Assembly: GCA_040758525.1 (NCBI GenBank)
Contig: JBFLVQ010000117.1
Coordinates: 1-17,608 of the forward strand
Source: JBFLVQ01 sp040758525
Lineage (GTDB): Bacteria > Acidobacteriota > Blastocatellia > Chloracidobacteriales > JADJPF01
Direction: 5' to 3'
DNA length: 17,608 bases
Shown: positions 1 through 9,200 of the stretch, piece by piece
How positions within the stretch are numbered: the first letter of the stretch is position 1
How the letters are laid out: every line of letters starts with the position of its first letter
The notes under the pieces: generated by a model
Databases searched by the model: none
Told to the model about the DNA's origin: nothing
Seen by the model: the letters and a program-made list of their open reading frames with translations, nothing else
Made by a program: the position numbers and the translations under genes

Positions 1-408
1 CCCGGCGTTAAACTTGAGGAGATCAAGCTTAATAAAAACGAGGTCAATCGTATTGCCGCATTCCTTAGAGTAATAAATGCAATAGAGAACATTCGTTCTT
101 CAGTATCTCTAGGGCTGCGAGCAAAACAGTTGGCTAAGGCAGAAGATATCCAGACCCTAATCAAGTTAGCTCTTAGCGAGACATCAGATGCTATTGATGT
201 TTTAAGCAATGGCGCTCTTAAGAAGGAGAAATCTATCGCTCAACCGCTTAACAGTCTTAATCAGGCCAAGATGTTGCTTACCAATGCATCAAATAGCGCC
301 GATGTAGCTATGAAGCTTGCTTTGATAGACCAGGCAATAGTGCAGTATCGTATGGCACGAACTGGTCTTGCTGATCCTGCTACTTTGCCAATGACTTTCC
401 AGAATTAA
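1..408 (+). CDS. C-terminal fragment, possible di-haem cytochrome c peroxidase-like protein (5' end outside window)
   Basis: The frame is open from base 1 to the TAA at 406-408, giving 135 visible residues. An in-frame TTG at 130 could be mistaken for a start, but the frame continues upstream without a stop and has no ribosome binding site there, so this is the tail of a longer protein. The visible part is helical, with no membrane segment and no CXXCH haem motif. Near its start it reads EVNRIAAFLRVINAIENIRS, which resembles the C-terminal 'LxxxEVxxLAAFLRxLN' element of di-haem cytochrome c peroxidase/MauG proteins. After that come about 90 residues of Ala/Leu-rich helix ending in TLPMTFQN. 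The family call rests on this one short resemblance and is tentative; the haem sites would lie upstream of the window. It converges on the PKS operon and is separated from it by a hairpin, so it is probably unrelated to the polyketide pathway. Confidence 0.4.
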   Translation, partial: PGVKLEEIKLNKNEVNRIAAFLRVINAIENIRSSVSLGLRAKQLAKAEDIQTLIKLALSETSDAIDVLSNGALKKEKSIAQPLNSLNQAKMLLTNASNSADVAMKLALIDQAIVQYRMARTGLADPATLPMTFQN

Positions 409-420
409 CCTCAAAATTAA

Positions 421-462
421 GATCGCCTTTTCATCAACTAACAAGCTGGTGAAAAGGCGATC
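421..462. terminator. Hairpin terminator between convergent genes
   Basis: A perfect 13-bp inverted repeat (421-433, GATCGCCTTTTCA, with 450-462, TGAAAAGGCGATC) encloses a 16-base loop that can pair a little further through a G-T wobble. It lies between the stop of the + strand gene (408) and the stop of the methyltransferase (473). On the minus strand the stem is followed by TTAATTTTG, a short T-rich tail, so it looks like the intrinsic terminator of the PKS operon. The + strand side lacks a T-tract, so termination of the convergent gene here is less certain. Confidence 0.75.
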
Positions 463-472
463 ATGGTTAAGC

Positions 473-1543
473 TTATGCAACTACACCTTCCAATATCAGC
501 AAGGTGTCTGTCTTAATTGTATGGGAAACCTGCAGGCCAGCAGACTTGAAAAGTTGGCGATATTGCTCTTCAGTACGTTCACGTCCACCTGTCATTACCA
601 ACATTTCTACATCCATAACCTTTCCCAGTGATGGATTATTGCCAGGTTGTAATAACATTTCGATAACTAGCAGCTTTCCATCTACGGTCATGGCACGGCG
701 GCAATTCTGTAAAATAACTGTGCTCTTCTCGTCATCCCAATCATGAATTACCTGGGAAAGAATATAGGCGTCTCCACCTGAGGGCACAGATTCAAAGAAA
801 TTTCCTGCCAAAGTTTCACAACGATCACTAAGACCAACAGCAGCTAGCCGCATTTTTGTCAGCTCCACAACTGTAGGTAGGTCAAAGAGAACACCCTGCA
901 ATTTGTTATCAGCTCTCAGAATGGTTTCCAATAGCAGGCCATGATTTCCGCCTACATCAATAATCTTACTAAACTGAGAAAAATCATAGATCGCGACGAT
1001 ATTTCCAAAAATCATTCGCCATGCTTCCATAAAAGACCTGGAAAAATGCTGTGTTATGTAAGCGTTTTCAGGTAAGTAGAGATATTTGAACACCTCCATA
1101 CCAAACGCCTGATTAAATGCTACTTCACCTGTTTTGACACTATGTAGCAACTCATTCCAGGCCCTATAGCGCAAATTTGCTGATATCATTTGACTACGAA
1201 TTGTGTATGTAGAGTCTGTTGCCAAACATTCTGCCAATGGTGTTAATTCAAATTGCTTATCTGCACTTTCTGCGAATATACCGAAACCAGCCAGTGCACG
1301 CATTAGCCTATAGAGAGCTTCTGGATTAGCATTGCTCAATCGCGCCAGTTCATCAATTTCGCCATGGCCATTCTTTATCAGATCGGCAATACCAAGCTCT
1401 GCAGCAACACTGATCATCTGCGCAATCAAGGCAAACAGCGAGATTTGAGCCACTTTTACGTCGGGAGTTGTTCCTAACCTATCACCAATCGAAATTACCC
1501 TCTGAATGATTTCGTTATCGACCATAGTGCCATTTACGCTCAT
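473..1543 (-). CDS. SAM-dependent O-methyltransferase (plant/CrtF-type family 2)
   Basis: A complete 356-residue protein of normal length for the O-methyltransferase family 2 group (hydroxyneurosporene, caffeate and polyketide O-methyltransferases). Residues about 30-100 form the winged-helix dimerisation domain (ISVAAELGIADLI, then ALYRLMRALAGFGIF). Residues about 190-340 form the Rossmann SAM-binding domain. Motif I is DVGGNHG (196-202), with Asn where most members have Gly. The acidic SAM-ribose position is in FDLP (D221), and GNFF follows at 247-250. LSQVIHDWDD carries the expected catalytic base His267. It is the last gene of the PKS operon, 51 bp after PKS2, so it probably methylates a hydroxyl on the polyketide/lipid product; the beta-hydroxyl left by the last ketoreductase is an obvious candidate (inference). 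Action on a carboxyl or aromatic hydroxyl cannot be excluded. The start is the only in-frame ATG upstream of the dimerisation domain besides Met7. Its ribosome binding site is odd: a good AAGGAG lies about 25 bases upstream of the ATG. Confidence 0.9.
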   Translation of the reverse strand: MSVNGTMVDNEIIQRVISIGDRLGTTPDVKVAQISLFALIAQMISVAAELGIADLIKNGHGEIDELARLSNANPEALYRLMRALAGFGIFAESADKQFELTPLAECLATDSTYTIRSQMISANLRYRAWNELLHSVKTGEVAFNQAFGMEVFKYLYLPENAYITQHFSRSFMEAWRMIFGNIVAIYDFSQFSKIIDVGGNHGLLLETILRADNKLQGVLFDLPTVVELTKMRLAAVGLSDRCETLAGNFFESVPSGGDAYILSQVIHDWDDEKSTVILQNCRRAMTVDGKLLVIEMLLQPGNNPSLGKVMDVEMLVMTGGRERTEEQYRQLFKSAGLQVSHTIKTDTLLILEGVVA

Positions 1544-1594
1544 AGTTCCAGCTATTGGTATGAACGCCTTCTCCTTTCTCTAGCATAGATTCAA

Positions 1595-4500
1595 CTACTC
1601 AAGCTCAGCCAATCTTTGGTAAAGCAGCGTCGCTGCCTCTGCATCAGTAAGTCTTTCTATTTTTTCCAAGAGACTTTCGCCAATGTCTAGGAATTGTGTA
1701 GTCTTGCCATTGACGCTACTCTCTAAAGATATCTGCATACGCTCCGCCAAGTGAATCGCTATCTCTGTGACTGTAGGATAATTCCAAACCAAAGTAGTAG
1801 AGAGCGAAACACTGCACTTAGTTTCCAGACGATCTCTCAGTTCAACAGCCATTATAGAATCAAATCCTAGACTACTGATCAGAGTATCGTTGGCAATGCT
1901 TGCAGCGGGTAGTCTTAATACTTGGGATAGCTCTTCTTTAATGAAATTCTCTAGTACGACCTGTCTTTCCCTACCCAAGATAATACCCTGCAGACGTTTT
2001 CTCAGGCTTTGTTCATCCTGCCTCTCCCTATGTTGCTCTGCTATTAAGGAGAGTAGCGGTACGGCTCGAAAGGATGAGAAGAATAGCTTCCAGTCCATTT
2101 TCAAAACTGACAATTGAGTCTGCTTCACTCTCATAAGGCGCTCTAGCAACAACAACCCCTGTTGAGGTTTAATGTCTTGAATTCCTCTGAGCGCTAGCAG
2201 TTCTGGCAGATTTTGTTTGGCACCCAGACCTACCTCTGCCCATAGTCCCCAATTGATGCTTAAAGCCGTTTGTCCCTGAGTACGTCTATAGTGTGCTAAA
2301 CCATCCAAAAAAGCATTAGCGGCAGCATAAGATGCTCTGCCTTGACCAAATGCACCTATTATAGAAGTTACCGAAGAGAAAAGCACGAACATCTCTAGCG
2401 GCTCGTCTTTGAGCAGACATTGTAGTAACCAACTGCCTACTACTTTAGGTCTTAGTATATTGTGCAACTCCTCAATCTGCAGCTCCAATAGCCTCTTGGT
2501 CTGTTCTAAACCGGCTAAATGAAAAACACCTCGAATAGGTAGATTATGAGCTGAGCGAAACTGCTGCAAAAAAGCGTGCAAATCCGCTTCGTTAGCAATA
2601 TCTAAAGCCGCTGTATAGATCTGTGCGTTTGTTGACTGCATCTCTTCAATCGCTGTTATTTGAGTCTGGAATTGGCTTCTTACAGATGCTTGTTGCCAAA
2701 GTGATCTTGGTGGTAGCTCAGTACGTGAAATTAAAATAATATGCCGAACCCCTTGAGCTACCATCCATTTTGCTAACAGCAGTGCTAGCCCGCCTAATCC
2801 TCCAGTTATCAAATAGGCGCTCTCGGAGTGCCACTTGATCGGTTTCTCTTCTGGCAAATCTTCTTTAGGTAACAACCTGACAACATACCTATCCAGACCT
2901 CTATATGCTATTTGATCTTCTCCTTCTGACAGCATTATCTCTTTAATTAACAATTGTGCAGAGACAGTTCTATCCTGTGCCGGATCTAGGTCTATTAATC
3001 CGCCCCAGAGTGCTGGATGTTCTTGAGCTAGGGCGCAGCCAAAACCCCATAATGCTGATTGGGCAATATTGACTGTATTGTCTTTTACTGACTGTGCGCC
3101 ACTGGTAACAATCCAGATTTTCGCTTGATCCCAGGCAGTTGTCTTTGCTAGATCCTGTATTACTGTTAACAAACTTGCACAGGCCAATCCCTGGCTTTGT
3201 AATAGTCCTTCTGCAGCTAGATCTGCAGTGGTTAGATTAAGCCCTGCCAAGAAAACAATATTCAACTGCTTGCTACTTTTACTTCTCTCAGCAATCGCTG
3301 ACAGATAGGAGAAATGATCTAAAACCAATCTATACTCTTCATTATATTCCTGTAGCAGATTGACTAAGGCTGTTGTCAGATCCAGCTTAGGGGAATAAAT
3401 AAGCCAGCTACGTGTAGATCTCTGCTCTCTATCAAGTAATGGCTTAGCATGCCATTGCAATTGATAGAAGTGATCTCTGAGATCTTTTTGAGCCTGTAGG
3501 GTAGGAAAGTGATAAGGCTCACTATTCGACTCCTCAAGCCAAAATCGCTGTCTCTGCCAAGGATAGTTAGGCAGTTTGACAAACTCTGTCTTATCAACGT
3601 AGAGCTTTTCCCAATCGACCATATTTCCAGCACAATAGAGCCTGCCTATACTGTCTAGCATTACCAGGCGAGCTGGCTGATTTTTTCTTAAACTTGGTAA
3701 AACTTTGCCATCTTTGCCACTCTGTTTGAGACACTGTAGAATGGATGATGAGAGAATTGGTTCTGGGCTCAGCTCAAGATAGAGCAGGTAATCTTGTTCA
3801 ATTAGTTGCTCAATTGCTGGAGCAAATAATACTGGTTTAATAAGATTATTAGTCCAGTATTTGGCCTGCATCTGTTGACCTGCAATCTCTTTTCCAGTTA
3901 CTGTCGAATAGATTGCTATACTGTTATTTTGTGCGTTTATACCAACAATACTTTGCTCAAATTCTCCTTTTAGCAGATGCATTTGCGGATTATGAAAAGC
4001 ATAGTAATTATTGAGAACCGAGCATCGCACACCCTTTTCTTGCAACTTATCGATCAGTTGCTGTAACGCCGTTGCTACTCCAGAAACAGTTGTCGAATGT
4101 GGTCCATTGTGTGCTGCGATAGAGAGCTTATCATCATATTGTGCCAGTAATATTTTTACTTCTTCCAGAGGCAGCCCCACCGCCACAGTCTTTCCCTGTC
4201 CACGGAAATGCTCCATTAAACGTCCCCTATGGAAGACGATCTTAATAGCATCTTCAAGACTAAATACACCTGCTACATAAGCAGCGGCTATTTCTCCTAC
4301 ACTATGCCCTACAACAGCATCAGCAACCACACCATAACTACGCCACAACTCTGCTAATGCAATCTCAGTTACGACTACAGCCAATTGAGCAATAGATGTC
4401 TGCTGCAGTCGTGAGTATGCTGGCTCAGCAGCCAGTTGTTCGAGTAATGACCAATCAACATACTGACGGAGAATCTGATCGCACTCTACTATTTTTGCTC

Positions 4501-6265
4501 GGAAAATAGGCTCTTTTTCCAGCAATTCGCTATTTATCTCTTGCCATTGTGGCCCTTGTCCAGGAAAAACCCATACCAGTCTGTTCTCTTGATTAGGATC
4601 TCTGTCTCCTACTGATAAAAAAGGGGTTGGTTGCTGTTCCAGAAAACTGTTTAACCGGACGGTCAGCTCTTGCTTGGTTGTTGCTGCTATGGCTAAGCGA
4701 TAATTATGGTGTGGACGTTTCAAACTGGCATTATAGCAGATACTTTTTAGCGATGTTGGGTGCGAAGTGAGAAAATTTATATAAGCGCTAGCTAAATCCT
4801 CTAGCGCTTCTGCACTCTTGGCAGAAATTGGCATAAGGAAAGATTTTTCTTCTACGGGTTCTTGCTCGGCCATTTCTGCTCCGGTCCATTCCTGTAAGAT
4901 CATATGTACATTAGTACCACCGAAGCCAAAAGAGCTTATCCCTGCATATCTATGCTCTTGCGTATAGACAGGCCAGGGCTGTAACTCTGTCGGTAACACA
5001 AAAGCCATATTATCTAAAGAAATATTGGGATTGAGCTTTTTGAAATGGAGATTAGCAGGGATCTGTTTATGTTGCAGGCAGAGCACGGTTTTGATCAATC
5101 CTGCGATACCAGAGGCAGCCTCTAAATGACCTATATTAGTTTTAACCGCGCCAATGAAACAGACTTGATCTCGCTGACGAAGTTGTCCATAAACAGAAGT
5201 GAGTGCCTCTACTTCAATAGGATCTCCTAAAGATGTACCGGTGCCATGGGCTTCTATATAACTAACCTGCCATGGTTCAACACGAGCATTGTGCAGCGCC
5301 TGTTTGAGTACCATCTGCTGTGCGACAAGATTAGGAGCAGTCAATCCTGCACTGCGTCCATCTTGATTAATGGCAGAGCCTCGAATAGTTGCTAAAATAT
5401 TATCACCATCGGCAATCGCATCCGAGAGCCGTTTAAGTACTATGACTCCACTACCTTCTCCACGTACAAAGCCATCTGCTCTATGATCAAAAGTTTTGCA
5501 GCGACCATCGGCAGCCATCATCTGCGCTTTAGAGAATGATATTGTCGCGGCTGGCGATAAGATTAGATTCACACCCGCAGCCAGTGCCATATCACATTCT
5601 TTGTTGCGCAGGCTCTGACAGGCAAGATGAACGGCGACTAGAGATGATGAACAGGCGGTGTCAATGGAGATGCTTGGTCCACGTAGATCTAGTAGGTAAG
5701 AGATTCGGTTGGCGATAATACTAAAAGCGCCTCCCGAAGCCGTATAGGCATTGACCTGGTTGAGAGCTGAACACATCATTGTTGTGTAATCCATATTAGC
5801 TACACCAACAAAGACTCCCGTTAAACTGCCTGACAATCTATTGGTGGTTTTTCCCGCATCTTCTAATGCTTCCCAAACTACTTCCAACAGCAAACGCTGT
5901 TGTGGATCCATATATGTTGCTTCTCTCGGTGAAATACCGAAAAAGCTAGCATCAAATAGATCTATCTGGTCAAGGAAACCGCCCCAGCGGGTATTCATCT
6001 TTCCTGCCATAGTAGTATCTGGATCATAGTAAGTATCAGCATTCCAGCGACATTTAGGAATCTCCTGAACTGCGTCTACTCCCTTTGCCAGTAATTGCCA
6101 AAAAGCTTCGCTACTATTTACTTGGCCGGGAAAGCGACAACTCATACCAATGATTGCTATCGGCGCCGATTTTGCCTGCTCCAATGCCTCAAGCTTAACT
6201 TCTATCTCTTTAAGAGCTAGCAGTGCACGCTTAGAAGGAGACAACTGTTCAATGTTCTCATACAT
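1595..6265 (-). CDS. Type I modular polyketide synthase, KS-AT-KR-ACP (PKS2)
   Basis: A complete 1556-residue single extension module. Residues 1-33 are a charged helix of docking type (SPSKRALLALKEIEVKLEAL). The KS spans about 34-460, with Cys205 in DTACSSS, His340 in EAHGTGT and His380 in NIGHLEA, so it should be active. The AT spans about 563-860, with Ser655 in GHSVGE and a YAFH specificity motif at 755-758, a hybrid of the malonyl (HAFH) and methylmalonyl (YASH) signatures. Residues about 920-1140 are the structural half of the KR. The catalytic KR, about 1148-1345, has TGGLGGL for NADPH, Lys1274, Ser1298 and Tyr1313. The ACP, about 1435-1510, has Ser1470 in GFDSIMA. There is no DH, ER or thioesterase, so the product should be a beta-hydroxyacyl-ACP. 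The protein ends in a helical tail (LTDAEAATLLYQRLAELE) like that of PKS1. It starts 31 bp after PKS1 with only a weak AGGT ribosome binding site, consistent with translation following PKS1 on one mRNA. Its substrate is presumably the chain on the last ACP of PKS1. Confidence 0.95.
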   Translation of the reverse strand: MYENIEQLSPSKRALLALKEIEVKLEALEQAKSAPIAIIGMSCRFPGQVNSSEAFWQLLAKGVDAVQEIPKCRWNADTYYDPDTTMAGKMNTRWGGFLDQIDLFDASFFGISPREATYMDPQQRLLLEVVWEALEDAGKTTNRLSGSLTGVFVGVANMDYTTMMCSALNQVNAYTASGGAFSIIANRISYLLDLRGPSISIDTACSSSLVAVHLACQSLRNKECDMALAAGVNLILSPAATISFSKAQMMAADGRCKTFDHRADGFVRGEGSGVIVLKRLSDAIADGDNILATIRGSAINQDGRSAGLTAPNLVAQQMVLKQALHNARVEPWQVSYIEAHGTGTSLGDPIEVEALTSVYGQLRQRDQVCFIGAVKTNIGHLEAASGIAGLIKTVLCLQHKQIPANLHFKKLNPNISLDNMAFVLPTELQPWPVYTQEHRYAGISSFGFGGTNVHMILQEWTGAEMAEQEPVEEKSFLMPISAKSAEALEDLASAYINFLTSHPTSLKSICYNASLKRPHHNYRLAIAATTKQELTVRLNSFLEQQPTPFLSVGDRDPNQENRLVWVFPGQGPQWQEINSELLEKEPIFRAKIVECDQILRQYVDWSLLEQLAAEPAYSRLQQTSIAQLAVVVTEIALAELWRSYGVVADAVVGHSVGEIAAAYVAGVFSLEDAIKIVFHRGRLMEHFRGQGKTVAVGLPLEEVKILLAQYDDKLSIAAHNGPHSTTVSGVATALQQLIDKLQEKGVRCSVLNNYYAFHNPQMHLLKGEFEQSIVGINAQNNSIAIYSTVTGKEIAGQQMQAKYWTNNLIKPVLFAPAIEQLIEQDYLLYLELSPEPILSSSILQCLKQSGKDGKVLPSLRKNQPARLVMLDSIGRLYCAGNMVDWEKLYVDKTEFVKLPNYPWQRQRFWLEESNSEPYHFPTLQAQKDLRDHFYQLQWHAKPLLDREQRSTRSWLIYSPKLDLTTALVNLLQEYNEEYRLVLDHFSYLSAIAERSKSSKQLNIVFLAGLNLTTADLAAEGLLQSQGLACASLLTVIQDLAKTTAWDQAKIWIVTSGAQSVKDNTVNIAQSALWGFGCALAQEHPALWGGLIDLDPAQDRTVSAQLLIKEIMLSEGEDQIAYRGLDRYVVRLLPKEDLPEEKPIKWHSESAYLITGGLGGLALLLAKWMVAQGVRHIILISRTELPPRSLWQQASVRSQFQTQITAIEEMQSTNAQIYTAALDIANEADLHAFLQQFRSAHNLPIRGVFHLAGLEQTKRLLELQIEELHNILRPKVVGSWLLQCLLKDEPLEMFVLFSSVTSIIGAFGQGRASYAAANAFLDGLAHYRRTQGQTALSINWGLWAEVGLGAKQNLPELLALRGIQDIKPQQGLLLLERLMRVKQTQLSVLKMDWKLFFSSFRAVPLLSLIAEQHRERQDEQSLRKRLQGIILGRERQVVLENFIKEELSQVLRLPAASIANDTLISSLGFDSIMAVELRDRLETKCSVSLSTTLVWNYPTVTEIAIHLAERMQISLESSVNGKTTQFLDIGESLLEKIERLTDAEAATLLYQRLAELE

Positions 6266-6296
6266 AGTTAATACCTAGACCATCAAGCTAGCTATC

Positions 6297-9200
6297 TTAA
6301 TCGACTATTCTATTAAGGCTGGCTAGCTTTTCTAGTAACAGCCGCTCTGCTTCCTGTTCGGAAAGCTCTGCTAATTGTCTTACCTCTACGGCCAATTGTA
6401 TATTCTCTTCTCTGAGTGGAACGGTGTTTTCCTCTGCTTCCAAACAGATACCCATCTTGCTAGCAAGGTAAGGCACCATTACAGAAAGATTTGGATAAGC
6501 CCAGATCAGGGTAGCTGGTAAGATAAGACCCAAGCTTGCTTCCAAACGGTTTCTTAACTCCAATGCCATTAGCGAATCGATACCCAAATTCTGTAATGGA
6601 GAATCTGCATTAATGCGGGTAGGAGAAATTCTTAATACATGAGCAATCTGGGTACGTAGATGTGATTCTAACAGTGCCTTACGTTGTGACATTGATTTAA
6701 GCTGTAACAATGAGCTACGAATCTGATTAGACTGATTAAACTGATGTGTACCACCAATCTGCTCCTGAGCCAATTTGATCAATAGCGCCGACTGGGCGGC
6801 TTTGGGGTAGAACTGTCGCCATTGTCGTAGATCAAACGCCATTATTCCTATCTGGGCCGATCGCTTAAAGGCAGATTTGTTCAGTAACCAGCTAAGAATA
6901 TCTTTACCTTGATTTGGGTTGATACTGCTAATACCTCGAAACTCCAATCTATTTCCTCTCTTTTCGGTTGTCGCCGCCAGCCCTACTTCAGACCAAGGCC
7001 CCCAATTTAGGCTGGTCGCCGCTAGATGCTCGCCTTGACGATAATGCGCTAGGGCATCCAGAAAAGCATTGGCAGCACAATAATTACCCTGTCCTGGAGA
7101 GCCTAAAATCGATGCTATAGAGGAAAAGAGAATTAAAAAATCTAGCTCTTTATCGATGGTCAGCTTATGCAGATTCCAACTTCCCATCACTTTAGGTCTG
7201 ATTACTGCCTGAAAACTTTCTCGCGATAATTTAAGCAATGTCGTATCACTTAAGATTCCCGCAGCATGTACAATCCCTTTTAATGGTGGCAATGTCTGCT
7301 CTATCTCAACCAGCAGGTTAGCTAATTGCTGCTGGCAGGCGATATCTAGACAAACCACTTTTACCTCGACACCCTTATCCCTCAGTTGTCTGACTACCTG
7401 CAGAGCGGCGGTAGAGGCTTCGTTTCTTGCTGCCAACACCAACTGTTTGGCACCCTGTTCTGCTAACCATTCTGCTACCACAAGCCCTAAGCCACCTGTC
7501 CCACCCGTGATCAAGTAGGTAGCATCCGATGTTATTGTCATAGGCTGCTCATCAGTAACAATCGGTGCATCTGCGGCTTTTAGGTTAATTACCAATTTAC
7601 CTATATGTTTTGCCTGTGCCATCTGTTGAAAGGCAGTAACAACTTGCGAAACCATATAACATTGGTATGGCAGTGGCCTGAGAATACCTTCACTAAATTG
7701 TTTCATTAACTCTCTTAACATATTGCCGCATTGTGCTGGTCGTTCCACCACCATTCGCGCTAGATCAACGGCAAAATAGCAGAGATTCCTGCGAAAATGG
7801 CCAAGTTCTAGTTGACTATTCTGATAAATATCGCGTTTGCCAATCTCAATAAACCGTCCATAAGGAGCCAGTATGGCCAGGTTCTTCTCTAATGCCTCCC
7901 CCGTCAAACAATTTAAGACAATATCGACACCTTTACCGTTGGTTTGTTGCATGATCTCATCGGCAAATGCGAGCGATCTTGAGTCAAAGATATGCTTGAC
8001 GCCTAAGGTCTCTAACAGTTGACGTTTTTCTGGACTGCCGGCAGTAGCGAAAATCTCTGCGCCAGCTTGTTGTGCTAATTGTATTGCCGCTAGACCAACG
8101 CCACCAGTAGCAGAATGTATTAACACACGATCCTCACAACCCATTCTGGCAAGATTGTTCAAAGCATGGTGAGCAGTCAAGAAAGCAATGGGTAGGGAAG
8201 CTGCTTCAGGAAAGCTTAGATGGGCAGGCTTGAGAACTACCAGTTGACTGGATGTAGTTACAAATGAGCCCAAACAGCCACTGGCAATGGCAACAACTTC
8301 ATCACCAATCTGGAAATTATCAACACCTTCTCCAATCGCGACAATTTTACCGGCACATTCGTTGCCCATTTCTATCGTATTATTTCGAGCGTCTTCTATA
8401 CCCATGGCTTGCAAGACACCCATTGCTCTCATCACATCAACGAAATTGAGACCGGCCGTATACACCTCTATCTCGACTTCTCCTGCTGCTGGCGGTCGTC
8501 GCTTAGTAGCGCGTAGAAGCATATGGTCTAAAATTCCTGGTTTGCTAATCTCCAATCGGAAAGGCTGATCAATCGCAGACCTACTAGTCTGAGATTTAGC
8601 TACCCCTGCATCTGCTCCCGCAGTAGTATGAACCAATCTAGCAACAAACCGTTCTTGGCCTCGTAATGCTATCTGCTGCTCATCATCGGCAAACCATATC
8701 TCTTCAAATAAAGATTCGATCTCATTAGATTCTATGGTTGCACTTAAATCGATCATTGTGCATTGGAATTGTGACTGCTCATGCATTATGGTTCGACCAA
8801 TCCCCCAAAATAGTGACTGTGCTAGTGACCTGGTACTATTTTCGATTGCCTGTACACCATTTGTTACTACCCACAAGCGTGGGGCATTACGCCAACCTGC
8901 CTGAGCCAGAGCTTGTAGCAAATAGATCAGTGATAAAGATCTGAGAGACTGCATTTCGATACCGGCAAGATCTTCTTCTGCTAGTTCTACTCTCTCTAAT
9001 CCCCAAAGAAAGATCACCCCTTGTAATGATGAGGTTTGGCTAGCAACACTTTTAATGAGCTGTTCAAACTCTTGTGGTTGCCCTGGATTGAGCTGATAGT
9101 CACCGCCTGGTAACAACTTAAATGCTGGGCCGGCGGTAACCATTCGGAAATGGCCTCTTTTTTGTGCCAATTGCTGCACTAATCTTGATGCGACACCTTG

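Noticed and set aside
130..408. A 92-residue gene starting at TTG 130
   Set aside because: The same frame is open to base 1 with protein-like sequence and there is no ribosome binding site before 130, so it is the tail of a longer gene.
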